NCBI RefSeq assembly: GCF_037023735.1
Contig: NZ_CP146069.1
Location: 1,529,501-1,593,500, forward strand
Reading direction: 5' to 3'
DNA: 64,000 nt
Source: Roseovarius sp. S88
GTDB lineage: Bacteria > Pseudomonadota > Alphaproteobacteria > Rhodobacterales > Rhodobacteraceae
Shown one piece after another: positions 8,154-17,826 of the stretch. Position 1 is the first letter of the stretch. Each line of letters begins with the position of its first letter. A program made the translations under genes and the position numbers. Below the pieces are notes generated by a model. That model saw only the letters and a list, made by a program, of their open reading frames with translations, was not told the DNA's origin and searched no databases.

Positions 8154-10424
8154 GTGACACTGATTGAAAGAAATATGCTGACCCCGCCGCACGGAGAGGG
8201 CAGAGAACCCCCGAGCATGGCGCATGTCTTGTCCTCAGCAATCAAGGCCATTCGCCGTCATCTTTGGCTCGTGGCGGCATCGGTCGGCGCTTGTTTTGTC
8301 CTCTCGCTGATCAGCATCGTCGTCATGACCCCTGTCTATCAGGCGACCACGACGATCTATATCGACCCGCGCGAAAGCCGCGGGTTCCAAGAGGCGGGCG
8401 GCATTTTGCTGAGTTCAGATGCGCTGGTGGTGGATTCCGAAGTGGAAATCCTGATGTCGAACGCGCTGGCCGAACGTGTTGTGGACAAGCTTGGCCTTGC
8501 AACACTTGATCCCGGAGAAGACGAAGAGCCTGCAAGCCCAAACTTCACAGCCCGGCTCAAATCACTCTTTGTGGCAACCGAAGACGCCGACCAAACGGGC
8601 GTGCTGAGCCCACAGGAGGCAGCCAAGCGACGGGCGGTCTCGAAACTGCGCCGATCCATGGAGATCGGGCGACTGGGCAACACCTATGTGATCGAGATCA
8701 CCGCCAAGCACACCGACAAACAAAAAGTTGCGGCCATCGCCAATGCCTATAGCGCCGAATATCTCACCAGCGGCCTGGAAGTGCAGGCCGAACGCCTCGC
8801 CCAACTCAACACCTGGTCCTCCACAGCGCTTCGGGAGGCGGTGGAAGAACTGGAACTGGCCGAACAGGAGGTCAACCAGTTCCGTCTTGTGAACCAAATC
8901 GATTCCGGGGACAGGCAGGTGGTGGGCACCGAATTGTCAGAATTGAACATTGCACTGGTCACGCTGCGCAATGAACGGTTTGACAAGGAGCTTTTGCTTG
9001 AACGCGTGCGCAAGGTTCTCGGCGATGGCACCACCGCAACCGACGTGACCGATCTTGGCGTGGCAGAGATCGAACAAATCCGCGCGGAAATCCTGCAGGC
9101 CGAGATTGAGGTCGCGCGAATGACCGCAAATGGCACGCGCAGCTCGTTGCAGGCCAGCATTATCACCGGTGAACTGGAGGCGATGAAATCGCAGCTTGCT
9201 CTTCAATATGAGCGGTACGCTCGTGAGCTTCAGACCCAGATCGAGTTTTCGCTGGCCGAAGAAAAACGATTGTCAGACCGGGGCGATGCCTTGCGCGCGG
9301 ATGTGGCGACCGTCTCTGAAAAGGAGGCCAAGCTGCGTGAGTTGCAGATGCGTGCCAATGGCGCACGTGCGGTGTACCAGGCCTTGCTGACGCGGTTCCA
9401 CGAAACTTCGGATGATTTTGCCTATAACACCAGCTCGGCAAGGGTTCTCACCGCTGCGCAAGTGCCCGCAGGACCTAGCGCTCCGCAAAGCACAAAAATT
9501 CTGGCGCTGGGTCTTGTGGCTGGAGTTTTCCTCGCGCTCGTCGCCATCTTCCTGCTTGAGCAACTCGACAATCGCATTCGCCAGCCCCGCCAGATCGAGG
9601 CGCTGGGCCTGCGCTACATTGGTGCGGTCCCACGTATGTCGGCCGTGTCGTTGCCTTTTGGGTTGCACCGGCTTTGGAAACAAAAGGACATCAATGCCCC
9701 TGCATTGAGCGGGGGTAAACGCGAACGTGACATCGCACAGCTCAGTTACGCGGTGGATTTTCCTTTGTCAGAATTTTCAGAAACCATCCGGTCTATTGTC
9801 TTTGATGCCGTGGCGAGCAACCCTTCGGCAGAAAACGCACAGATCATAGCTGTGACCTCGACCTCACCGGGGCAGGGCAAGTCGACCCTCGCGGCCAATA
9901 TCGCCGCCTACTACGCCAAACAGGGCAAACGCGCGCATCTGATTGACTTTGACCTGCGCAATCCCGACTTGTCACAGGTTTTTGCCACCCGCCGGTTCGA
10001 AGGCAAGAGCGAAGATGGTTCAGGTGCGGACGCAACAGTGCAGTCCGAAAACCCGATTACCGACTTTGACTTTTCAGGGCGTCTTGAGGCCTCCAACGCC
10101 GCCGACATGATCGAATTGATCAACCCTGGCACCATTGTGAAGTATCTCGAAAGCCTGAAGGCGGACTATGACGTGGTGGTGCTGGATATTGGTTCGCTTA
10201 GTGAAAGCTCGGATGCACGTATGTGCGCCGATCTGGCCGACTATGTCGTCCTTGCGGTTCGGTGGGGCTTCAACACAGCTGAACAGTTTGAGCTGTCACT
10301 TGCGCGTGGCCTCAATCGAACGGGCAAATCGGTGGGGGCGGTTTTGACCATGGTGCCACCGTCGGCCGAGCTGGAAAGGTCAGACCTGCGTGAAGGCCCG
10401 GCACGCCCGCAAGTCGCCGCATAG
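8154..10424 (+). CDS. Exopolysaccharide co-polymerase with BY-kinase-like domain (ExoP/Wzc type)
   Basis: This 756-residue inner-membrane protein controls polymer length and export. Segments in order: an N-terminal membrane span (about residues 42-62) followed by a Wzz domain, a long periplasmic coiled-coil region (about 200-420), a second span (about 447-467) and a cytoplasmic P-loop domain (about 540-740). The kinase part has Walker A SPGQGKSTLAAN (near 570), Walker A' HLIDFDLRNPDL and Walker B VVVLDIG. The C-terminal tail, ending GPARPQVAA, has no tyrosine cluster, unlike classical autophosphorylating Wzc, so regulation may differ. The GTG start is supported by AGGAG nine bases upstream. 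It is the first gene of a plus-strand polysaccharide operon. Confidence 0.93.
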   Translation: MTLIERNMLTPPHGEGREPPSMAHVLSSAIKAIRRHLWLVAASVGACFVLSLISIVVMTPVYQATTTIYIDPRESRGFQEAGGILLSSDALVVDSEVEILMSNALAERVVDKLGLATLDPGEDEEPASPNFTARLKSLFVATEDADQTGVLSPQEAAKRRAVSKLRRSMEIGRLGNTYVIEITAKHTDKQKVAAIANAYSAEYLTSGLEVQAERLAQLNTWSSTALREAVEELELAEQEVNQFRLVNQIDSGDRQVVGTELSELNIALVTLRNERFDKELLLERVRKVLGDGTTATDVTDLGVAEIEQIRAEILQAEIEVARMTANGTRSSLQASIITGELEAMKSQLALQYERYARELQTQIEFSLAEEKRLSDRGDALRADVATVSEKEAKLRELQMRANGARAVYQALLTRFHETSDDFAYNTSSARVLTAAQVPAGPSAPQSTKILALGLVAGVFLALVAIFLLEQLDNRIRQPRQIEALGLRYIGAVPRMSAVSLPFGLHRLWKQKDINAPALSGGKRERDIAQLSYAVDFPLSEFSETIRSIVFDAVASNPSAENAQIIAVTSTSPGQGKSTLAANIAAYYAKQGKRAHLIDFDLRNPDLSQVFATRRFEGKSEDGSGADATVQSENPITDFDFSGRLEASNAADMIELINPGTIVKYLESLKADYDVVVLDIGSLSESSDARMCADLADYVVLAVRWGFNTAEQFELSLARGLNRTGKSVGAVLTMVPPSAELERSDLREGPARPQVAA

Positions 10425-10434
10425 GAATACCACT

Positions 10435-11340
10435 ATGAGCCAGTATCACAGCACCTCGGTTGCCGTTTTCGCCCATAATGAAGCGGACGGGATTGCCGCC
10501 AATATCCGCGCGATTCAGAATGCGGGACTGGGCGCTGATGATCTGGTCTTTGTACTGATCAACGGAACCACGGACACCACGGAAAGCATCGTCGCCGCGA
10601 TGGCTCAGGACGACCCACGTATTCGCCCTGTGGTGATTGAACTGGGTGACAAGGCCAACGCCTGGAGCTTCTACGTCAATCATCTGGCGCCCCAGGCATC
10701 TGATTTGCATGTTTTCGTCGACGGCGATGTGCAGGTTTCCAAAGGAGCATTTGACGAAATCCATGCCAGCCTTGCCGTGCATCCCGAAGCCATGGCCGCA
10801 TCGACCTTGCCCCGCGGCGGGCGCACGGCGAAAGCCTGGGCGCGGCGCATCCTTCATCATCATGGCATGCCGGGCAATTTCTACGCCCTGCGCGGAGAGA
10901 CGCTGGCCCGCATAAAGGCGCAGTCGATCAACATGCCGGTGGGACTGATTGGCGATGATCCGTTCCTGCGCTGGCTGTTGCTCAGCGGGCTGGAACCGGG
11001 CGCGCGTCCTGACCCCGCCCGTATACGTCCAGTGCCAAATGCCACATTCACCTATCAATCCATTCCGATCACAAGCTGGCGTGGGCTTCGGGCGCTTTGG
11101 GCACGACAGATGCGTTACCAGTTGCGCGACCTGCAGATGAACCTGCTGCGCGAGCACCTGACGACATATGGTCTTTCGGCCATGCCACGCAGGATTGATA
11201 GCCTATATGACCGCGCAACCCCGCTGATGGCGCTCAAAGGACAGATCAAGCTGCGCAAACTGGCATTCTTCTACACCTACCTGCGGGCCCGTGCGAGCCG
11301 CGCGCGGCCACTTCGCGCCGCGGCCTGGTACGAAAAATGA
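10435..11340 (+). CDS. Family 2 glycosyltransferase
   Basis: The 301-residue protein has a GT-A fold: AVFAHNEADGI at the N-terminus (nucleotide-sugar binding start), then VFVDGDVQVSKGAF (about residues 96-109) with the DxD motif as DGD. The C-terminal third is basic and may lie at the membrane. It would add a sugar to the lipid-linked repeat unit. The ATG at 10435 lies 10 bases after exoP, which indicates one transcript. The sugar donor cannot be read from sequence. Confidence 0.85.
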   Translation: MSQYHSTSVAVFAHNEADGIAANIRAIQNAGLGADDLVFVLINGTTDTTESIVAAMAQDDPRIRPVVIELGDKANAWSFYVNHLAPQASDLHVFVDGDVQVSKGAFDEIHASLAVHPEAMAASTLPRGGRTAKAWARRILHHHGMPGNFYALRGETLARIKAQSINMPVGLIGDDPFLRWLLLSGLEPGARPDPARIRPVPNATFTYQSIPITSWRGLRALWARQMRYQLRDLQMNLLREHLTTYGLSAMPRRIDSLYDRATPLMALKGQIKLRKLAFFYTYLRARASRARPLRAAAWYEK

Positions 11341-11371
11341 AACATGTGACAGCGAGAGGGGCGATCGCGAT

Positions 11372-12262
11372 ATGGCGCTGTTGAAATCGGGCAAGCCCAA
11401 ACGCCCCACATCACGCAAAACAAACCGAGCCCATGCGTTTGCGCCTGATTTTTTCATCATTGGCGCCATGAAATCCGGCACAACGACCCTGCACCAATAT
11501 CTTGACCAGCGCGATGATGTTGGCATGGCGCGCATCAAGGAAACTGACTATTTTTTGCAAGATACCCACAAGGCTTTGGGGGTTGATTGGTACAAATCGC
11601 AATTTGATCTGACACGTGCCTGCCTGGGCGAGGCGTCGCCGAATTACACGAAATACGATATTTTCCCCGGTGTGCCGGATCGTATCTATGCTGCGGCTCC
11701 AGAGGCCAAGCTCATCTTTATTGCCCGCGATCCCGTGACGCGATTTGCGTCGCACTACCGACATTCCTGGCTGCACGGGCATATGCGTGTAGCGCCCGAA
11801 GATCTGCTGGCCAGCGACAATGGTCGCCACATGGTTGAATGCAGCCGTTATGCCGCGCAGCTCGAAAAGTACCTTGAGGTGTTTGACCGCTCGCAGCTTT
11901 TGATCGTCGACTTTGACCAGCTTTGCGAAATCCCCCAAACGGTTCTCGATGAGATCGCCAGGTTTCTGGAACTGGATCCCGAACGTGTGAGCGAGCTGGC
12001 CGCAGCCAACACCGCGGACCATGTCGCCCGTATTCCACCTTTTATCAAACGGGCTGCCCGATCCAAACTGGCGCGAAGGGTTGACCGGTTCTTTCCCAAT
12101 GGGACCAGGCAGGCGCTGGGCCGCGCCCTGTCACGCCGCGATCCGATCGATGTGCCGGGTTTGGGCGAAGAGATTCTCAAGGCGGCGGCTGAGATGATGC
12201 GCGACGACGCACGTCGCTTTCGAACACTGGCTGGACAGGATTTTTCGCAATGGTCCGTGTGA
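11372..12262 (+). CDS. PAPS-dependent sulfotransferase
   Basis: This 296-residue sulfotransferase has the PAPS loop as GAMKSGTTTLHQYL (about residues 31-44) and the 3'-phosphate site as IARDPVTRFASHYRHSW (about 115-131). The family includes heparan and carbohydrate sulfotransferases. The chosen ATG at 11372 follows GAGAGGGG and avoids an upstream open stretch that overlaps the previous gene. It is 31 bases after the glycosyltransferase and overlaps the GH16 gene by 13 bases. It is embedded in the polysaccharide operon, so sulfation of the repeat unit or polymer is the likely role. Confidence 0.9.
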   Translation: MALLKSGKPKRPTSRKTNRAHAFAPDFFIIGAMKSGTTTLHQYLDQRDDVGMARIKETDYFLQDTHKALGVDWYKSQFDLTRACLGEASPNYTKYDIFPGVPDRIYAAAPEAKLIFIARDPVTRFASHYRHSWLHGHMRVAPEDLLASDNGRHMVECSRYAAQLEKYLEVFDRSQLLIVDFDQLCEIPQTVLDEIARFLELDPERVSELAAANTADHVARIPPFIKRAARSKLARRVDRFFPNGTRQALGRALSRRDPIDVPGLGEEILKAAAEMMRDDARRFRTLAGQDFSQWSV

Positions 12263-13665
12263 GCTGCATCATTTTGGTATCGTTGTTCTTCCTGGGGGCA
12301 GCGCCTCTACAGGTGCAGGCAGGTCCGGACATGTCGCGTTACACGCCTGTGCTGATCGAGGAGTTTGATCGCCCGCTTAGCCGCTTTGATGGCACAACCG
12401 GCATATGGCGAGATTATCCGCGACGTCAGAAATATATCGGAAACGGCCCGCCGTCGCTTTACGTCAATCCCACGATGACCCGGCAGGACGGTTCACCGCT
12501 TGGGCTTGATCCGTTCAAGGTTGAGGGTGGCAAGCTGCACATTGCCGCCGCACCCATTCCAGCGGCCGACCTGCACGATGTGCAGGCCCTGTTACGACAG
12601 GCAGGCTACAAAGAGAAAGCGGTGCAGACCGTGCGCTACTACACCGGCTCGCTGTCCACATTTTCCAGTTGGTCGCAAACCTACGGATATTTTGAAATGC
12701 GCGCCAAATTGCCCGAGGGCAAGGGGCACTGGTCTGCCTTCTGGCTCGTGCCGTCGGTCAACGGCTGGCCGCCGGAGATCGACATATTCGAAGTACTGGG
12801 CCGCGAAAATGGCAGCAAAGGGCGCGGGTCGCCAGACAATCGCGTACATCTTCGCGTGCATTTTGATGAAATCGCGGCGGATGGGTCCCATGCGCCTGAG
12901 CTAACCTTGTTCAACCCGTTTGAAATCGTCGAAGGCGCGCCGCAACCCGCCATTCGGCGCGAACGCGACAGGGGACCGAGATTCACCTTTGCCAAGACCG
13001 TAGATGTCGAAGCCGCCTTTGAGCGTCAGATTTTTGATGAGTTCAACACATATGCGCTCAGCTGGACGCCAGACGAGATCGTCTGGTGGTTTGGCTCCAG
13101 TAGCAATGACTTGCGTGAGATCTATCGCGCGCCCACTCCTCGTGACGTCACTGGGCCCATGGCAGTTATTTTCAACAATCAGATCGGCGGTAAATGGGCA
13201 GGCGCGCCCGATCCGGACAAGGACGCGCATACATTCGCAAGTACGTTTGTCATCGACTATGTCAAAATCTATGCGCAATCCCCTGAAACGAAAATAGAAA
13301 CCGACGAAGCTATTATCTTTGGAAGCAACGCCGATGAGCACCTCGCCGGAAGTGCGGCGTCACAGGCATTTCATCCCAAGGGAGGATTTGACATCCTGTC
13401 TGGTGGCGGAGGTGCAGATCGGTTTGTGATCGCAGGGGATAGCGGGTCCAAGGTTATAACGGATTTTACGACTGACGATGTTCTCGTGCTGACAGGCTGG
13501 ACGTTCAACACCAGTGCCGATGCCCTAAGCCGATTGGAACAGGTCGGACCCGATCTATGGCTGATCGACGAACAAGAGCCGCACGCCCCTCAAACCTTGA
13601 TCTTCCGCGATCTCAACCGTGCGGATATGACAGCAGCGAATTTCGACTTTAGGCCGCGCGGATGA
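12250..13665 (+). CDS. Secreted GH16-family glycanase with C-terminal RTX-like segment
   Basis: This 471-residue protein has a signal peptide (cleavage near VQA-GP, residue 25). Its GH16 catalytic domain spans about residues 35-345, with the active-site motif EIDIFE at about 176-181 (two catalytic glutamates and the helper aspartate). The last about 110 residues contain GGFDILSGGGGADRFV, which resembles a degenerate calcium-binding RTX nonapeptide repeat of the type found in secreted ExsH-like glycanases. It would trim the nascent exopolysaccharide and set its molecular weight, as ExoK and ExsH do for succinoglycan. The gene overlaps its neighbours at both ends (13 and 4 bases), so it belongs to the operon. 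Confidence 0.88.
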   Translation: MVRVSCIILVSLFFLGAAPLQVQAGPDMSRYTPVLIEEFDRPLSRFDGTTGIWRDYPRRQKYIGNGPPSLYVNPTMTRQDGSPLGLDPFKVEGGKLHIAAAPIPAADLHDVQALLRQAGYKEKAVQTVRYYTGSLSTFSSWSQTYGYFEMRAKLPEGKGHWSAFWLVPSVNGWPPEIDIFEVLGRENGSKGRGSPDNRVHLRVHFDEIAADGSHAPELTLFNPFEIVEGAPQPAIRRERDRGPRFTFAKTVDVEAAFERQIFDEFNTYALSWTPDEIVWWFGSSSNDLREIYRAPTPRDVTGPMAVIFNNQIGGKWAGAPDPDKDAHTFASTFVIDYVKIYAQSPETKIETDEAIIFGSNADEHLAGSAASQAFHPKGGFDILSGGGGADRFVIAGDSGSKVITDFTTDDVLVLTGWTFNTSADALSRLEQVGPDLWLIDEQEPHAPQTLIFRDLNRADMTAANFDFRPRG

Positions 13666-14951
13666 CCACGACGGCCGTCACCAAATTCGCCGCGCCATCA
13701 GTGCCCAAACCGGGCCGGGTCCCCGCCGGTGGTCTTGTTTGGGCCGCTGCGGGCTATGACCTGATGCTGGCGACCATGATCATCGTCGCGGGCAGCCAGG
13801 GCATTCACCGCTTTCTGCCGCCCTTGCTGTTGTGGGCCTTGATCTACGCCATGGTGTCTTTGAAATACGCCACCCAGCTGCGCACGCTCTTTGATGTACT
13901 GCGGCAGAATATTGCGATCATGGCCTTTCCTTTAGTCGCGGCGTTATCTGCGGTCTGGTCGGTGGCACCGGGGGCGTCCGCCTATGCGGCGATGCAATTG
14001 ATCGTGACATATTTGGCTGCGATGTGGATAGGCTGGCGATATGCACCTCGAGATATCGCTCTGATCGTGCTTTTGGCCCTGTCGCCGCTGACAGCCCTGT
14101 CTCTGGTCAACTGGGCCACGGGCATGTTTGGTGAGGTCTATTCCTACACAGGCGGTCTATTGGGCATCTTCAGCAACAAGAACACGCTGGGGCGCATGTC
14201 ACTGCTCTTGGGGATTGTGACCATAGCTCTTCTCGTCGGACGCAAATCGAGCATTCCGCGTCTGGTTTTTCTGGGTGGAGTGTTTGCCATGGCGGCCCTG
14301 GCGCTCTTTCTCTCAAAGTCCGCCACATCGGCGATTGTCATGCTGGCCTCCGCCGGGTTTTTTGTTCTGCTCACGCAACATCGCTATCCCGCAGCGCTTC
14401 GATTGGCGATCTTCGGCTTGGGTGTAATTGCGGTCATGACCACATTGATATCCATGGCCTTCGGCGGATTTGATCCCATCGCAGAAATTCTAAACGCCTT
14501 TGGCAAAAGCTCTAACCTCACAGGGCGCACGACGCTTTGGGATATTGCCACGCATCAGATTGCGCAGACACCGTGGTTGGGCGTCGGTTTTGACGCTTAT
14601 TGGGACACTGGTGCGTTTCTCGCGGTTGATCACGTACAGCGCGCCTATGGCGAAGGGTTGATCAGTTTTCACAATTTCATACTGGATATCTGGGTGACCT
14701 TGGGTTTGCCCGGTCTGATCGGAATCGCGATCACACTCCTGTCAATCCTGCTCATCTTTGTGCGCTACTACATAATATCGCCCGCGGTCTGGCCGGCCAT
14801 GACCCTGACGCTCTTTGTGGCGGGGGTCGGCGTGGCCTTCTTCAACCCGCTGCTGCATGCACAACATGGCAACCTGATTGTCATTTTTGTTGCGCTCGCA
14901 GTTTCGTCGCGCATCGAAATTGCCCGCCTGAGCGCGCAAACTCGAACGTAG
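13662..14951 (+). CDS. Exopolysaccharide polymerase / O-antigen-ligase-family protein (ExoQ/Wzy type)
   Basis: This 429-residue membrane protein has 10-12 predicted spans. Its large periplasmic loop carries the family motifs SNKNTLGRMSLLLGIV (about residues 168-183) and LTGRTTLWDIATHQI...TPWLGVGFDAYW (about 286-313). Such proteins join lipid-linked repeat units into polymer in the periplasm. It is the last gene of the first plus-strand operon and ends three bases before the convergent pyruvyl transferase gene. It could instead be a ligase, but the ExoP, ExoY and flippase partners favour a Wzy-dependent polymerase role. Confidence 0.88.
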   Translation: MTTTAVTKFAAPSVPKPGRVPAGGLVWAAAGYDLMLATMIIVAGSQGIHRFLPPLLLWALIYAMVSLKYATQLRTLFDVLRQNIAIMAFPLVAALSAVWSVAPGASAYAAMQLIVTYLAAMWIGWRYAPRDIALIVLLALSPLTALSLVNWATGMFGEVYSYTGGLLGIFSNKNTLGRMSLLLGIVTIALLVGRKSSIPRLVFLGGVFAMAALALFLSKSATSAIVMLASAGFFVLLTQHRYPAALRLAIFGLGVIAVMTTLISMAFGGFDPIAEILNAFGKSSNLTGRTTLWDIATHQIAQTPWLGVGFDAYWDTGAFLAVDHVQRAYGEGLISFHNFILDIWVTLGLPGLIGIAITLLSILLIFVRYYIISPAVWPAMTLTLFVAGVGVAFFNPLLHAQHGNLIVIFVALAVSSRIEIARLSAQTRT

Positions 14952-14954
14952 TCG

Positions 14955-15905
14955 TCAGGCGGCCAGCCTGTCGCGGATTTCATTGACCCGTGCCGTGATC
15001 TGCTCTTGCCGGGTGCGCAGGATTTTGTCGCCACTCAGAAAGCCGGGAAACATAGCGGCACGTCTCAGGTCGCGCACAAGCATCACCTCAATCGCCGGTG
15101 CAAGGCGGGCGATCCATTTGCGCCCCTGTGCTTTTTCCTCCTGGGTCACGACCTGTGCGACACGCGTGCCGCTGGCTTCATCGCGTGGGGCAGATGGTTT
15201 GACCCCAAGCAAGGTTTTTTTGATCTGTACCAACCGTTTGCGCGTCTGTTTTAGACCTGCAAGAAACTCTTCGAACTCGATATCCATATCAAGCGACTCT
15301 GCCCAATCCTGCCATTTATGGGTGTTAAACGTGGGTGAGATACACACCGGCACAAACGGCACGCGGAAAGCGTCGGCAATGATGGCCCCATGCAGCGACT
15401 CGGCAAGAACAAGCTTGGCGCGTGCGAGCTTGAGGATCACGTGCTCACTGTCATCGGCGGGCGACACATAGGCAACACCTGCGCGCGCTGCCACCCGCTC
15501 CCAGTTGAGCGGCAGTTTGGCCGTGCCGACATGCGGAATGAAGACAATCTCGCCACTGGTGTTGAAATCCTGAAACCGGTCAAAGGTCGATACCATCGCA
15601 GCGGGGTCCGTGATCGCGTGCTCTGGCGACAACCCCAAAAGCTGGGCCGTGCGCGGTCCACGAACAAACCCGATCTCGGTGCCTTTGGGCAATTCGCTGG
15701 GCACCACACCGTAACCCGATCCACTGCCCATCACGATCACCTTGCCATTGTCGACAAAGTTCTGTCTCCACAAGATGCTGCCAATCCCAAAAAGCGTGGT
15801 GTCCGGCGCAATTTCGGAATGCCCCGGGAACAGGTCATCCCAGAACCATTCATTCATATCATCACCAAAATTGCCGCCATCCACTTTGCAGAAAAAGACT
15901 TTCAT
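14955..15905 (-). CDS. Polysaccharide pyruvyl transferase
   Basis: The 316-residue protein starts MKVFFCKVDGGNFGDDMNEW, where GGNFGDDMN is the typical N-terminal signature of the family. The C-terminal half has AESLHGAIIADAFRVPFV (about residues 180-197), the conserved nucleotide-binding ESLHG segment. It would add a pyruvate ketal from phosphoenolpyruvate to a sugar, giving a negative charge, as ExoV does in succinoglycan. AAGGAGG lies 6 bases before the ATG. The ATG overlaps the flippase stop by 4 bases. It runs convergently to the polymerase gene, three bases away. Confidence 0.9.
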   Translation of the reverse strand: MKVFFCKVDGGNFGDDMNEWFWDDLFPGHSEIAPDTTLFGIGSILWRQNFVDNGKVIVMGSGSGYGVVPSELPKGTEIGFVRGPRTAQLLGLSPEHAITDPAAMVSTFDRFQDFNTSGEIVFIPHVGTAKLPLNWERVAARAGVAYVSPADDSEHVILKLARAKLVLAESLHGAIIADAFRVPFVPVCISPTFNTHKWQDWAESLDMDIEFEEFLAGLKQTRKRLVQIKKTLLGVKPSAPRDEASGTRVAQVVTQEEKAQGRKWIARLAPAIEVMLVRDLRRAAMFPGFLSGDKILRTRQEQITARVNEIRDRLAA

Positions 15906-17317
15906 GCATCCACCTCCTTGTCTTTGTGATGGGTCGGCATGTGTCGGTACCAACGGGCCAGCGCGCCGATGGCAGAGACGTCTATGCCCGTGGTGATCCT
16001 GCACAGCGCCCACCGCACCGCCTGCAGAGCGATCATGGTCACCGCAAAACCTGCTGCTGTGACGATCAGCGCGTCGTGTCCAAGGGCCACGATCATGGGC
16101 ACGACGGAAATGCCTACAGCCACAAGTGTCAAAAGCGCGGCCACGCTTGTAAGGAAAAACGCGCGCCGCTTGTCAAAAAGCTGCATGACCAGAGCCGTGT
16201 TGCCAAAAAAGGCACTGGCCAGAGGTATCAGGAACACCCACCAGATCACCGCCTCACTTGCCGCGTAGTCCGAACCGAATAGCCGGATCACCAAGGGCAT
16301 GAAGAGCCACAGAACAGCGGCACCTGCCGCCATAAGACCAAGCTTCAACGCGCCGGATATGGCAATGAAATGCAGGGTCCTCGGATCCTCATGGGCATGG
16401 TCCCCCTCTGATAAGGCACGCGCAATTGAACGCGATATCTTGGGCGCGAAACTGGTCTCAACGGCGTTCACAGCAAAGCTAAGGAATGTCACCACGCTGA
16501 GCGCGACGGCCATTTGCGCCACGCCGACCGCGCCCAATGGGATGGCCGCAACAAGCAAGAGCACGTCGCGCAGCCGATCCGTCAAAAGCCGGTTCGGTGC
16601 CAACAAAAGACCCGTCGTGATCCAACGTTGCCAGCCTTTGGTGTCAGGCGTTGTGTTTCGCATGAAGTCGAAGAAGCGCCGCAGCAGGACGAATTGCACC
16701 ATGGCAATCAACCCCACAATCGACAGGTACAACCCTACCACAATCTCAAGCGAAACTGAGATGCCGATAAGCCATGCACATCCCAAAACCACACAGAAAA
16801 CCAATGGTCGAAGCACCATACCCGGCACCTGGCTGCGCAGCACCTTGTCCAGTGCAACCGCTTGCGCAGCATTGGTTGCGTTCCAGCCCATCACAGGGAT
16901 CATCGCCGCAGCCATCAGGACCGCGATGGGATAGCTCTCTGCCATGTCGGGGTTGCGAAACCAAATCAGTCCCAAGAAGGTCGCGACGACCGGTAGGCAT
17001 GCAAGCAAGAGAACCCGCCTGCTAACGATGACAAATCCAGCGGCCGCCGCGTCATTGCCGGATGCGCGCGCACGCACGACTTCGCGAATGGCCGTTGCGC
17101 CAATGTTGAGGGTAGACAGGTAGGCGGCAATAAATGCACCTGACCAAAGCGTCCAGACAAGGCCGAAGTCTTGCGGGCTGAGCATGCGCGCAAGTATCAC
17201 CGTATAGGCCAGAGTGCCAAACGCGCCGAGCACGCGGATGGAGATCATGATCCCCGCCGCACCGCCTGCACGCAGGGTCTCTGACCCCGCCGCTGATCTA
17301 CCAATCGCAGCCATCAT
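15902..17317 (-). CDS. Polysaccharide flippase (Wzx/MOP family)
   Basis: This 471-residue membrane protein has about 12-14 predicted spans and the MOP-family N-terminus (GIMISIRVLGAFGTLAYTVI, then LARMLSPQDFGLVWTL at about residues 44-59). It would flip the completed undecaprenyl-pyrophosphate repeat unit from the cytoplasmic to the periplasmic face. It is coupled by a 4-base overlap to the pyruvyl transferase gene, which suggests that pyruvylation precedes flipping. It is divergent from exoY across a 509-base gap. Confidence 0.88.
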   Translation of the reverse strand: MMAAIGRSAAGSETLRAGGAAGIMISIRVLGAFGTLAYTVILARMLSPQDFGLVWTLWSGAFIAAYLSTLNIGATAIREVVRARASGNDAAAAGFVIVSRRVLLLACLPVVATFLGLIWFRNPDMAESYPIAVLMAAAMIPVMGWNATNAAQAVALDKVLRSQVPGMVLRPLVFCVVLGCAWLIGISVSLEIVVGLYLSIVGLIAMVQFVLLRRFFDFMRNTTPDTKGWQRWITTGLLLAPNRLLTDRLRDVLLLVAAIPLGAVGVAQMAVALSVVTFLSFAVNAVETSFAPKISRSIARALSEGDHAHEDPRTLHFIAISGALKLGLMAAGAAVLWLFMPLVIRLFGSDYAASEAVIWWVFLIPLASAFFGNTALVMQLFDKRRAFFLTSVAALLTLVAVGISVVPMIVALGHDALIVTAAGFAVTMIALQAVRWALCRITTGIDVSAIGALARWYRHMPTHHKDKEVDA

Positions 17318-17826
17318 GCGCTGACGTTACCTCTGAAGGCGGCGACGAAAGCGCTTTGCGACAAACCTGAACCACACATGATCAGGAAACGCTTTGGCAA
17401 CCCATGAGCCAAGGAGCAAAAGCCATAGTGGCCAGACATGTAAAAACCCCTCAACTGAGTTCGTCCCAGGCGTTAATCGCGACTGCAGAAACACCTGATT
17501 CTGCTGTGCGGCGTTAGCGCAGATCAAAAAACTACGTTTGAAAAGCACCGTATTGCGAGAATGCGGCTGAAATTGGGACGGAACACGCAGGAAAGTCAGG
17601 TCGGCAAATTCCAGCCTGCTTAGTTTTTGTAACGTGCAGATGACGGTTTTTATGGGGTTTATTCAGATTCTGCTCAATTTTGAGGCGAATTCAGCGAAAC
17701 TCTGCCCAAACACTTGGTGACCAGCGGAATGTGGAACATTGCTCAGGTCCCAAGCCTTAGTTCCGACACATTTCGGCACTTATTAGGCTGGGCACTGCGG
17801 AATACTCCATCCGGGGGGATGAACCA
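17318..17826. other. 509-base divergent intergenic region between flippase and exoY
   Basis: No convincing gene was found. A 73-codon reading frame on the minus strand (17327-17548) has a hydrophobic stretch but no Shine-Dalgarno sequence and only a GTG start. The region must contain promoters for both divergent units. It is AT-richer than its flanks (for example 17625-17700), but no clear dyad operator was identified. Confidence 0.5.

Noticed and set aside
17327..17548. 73-codon minus-strand frame upstream of the flippase
   Set aside because: It has a hydrophobic stretch but only a GTG start, no ribosome-binding site and no recognisable family.
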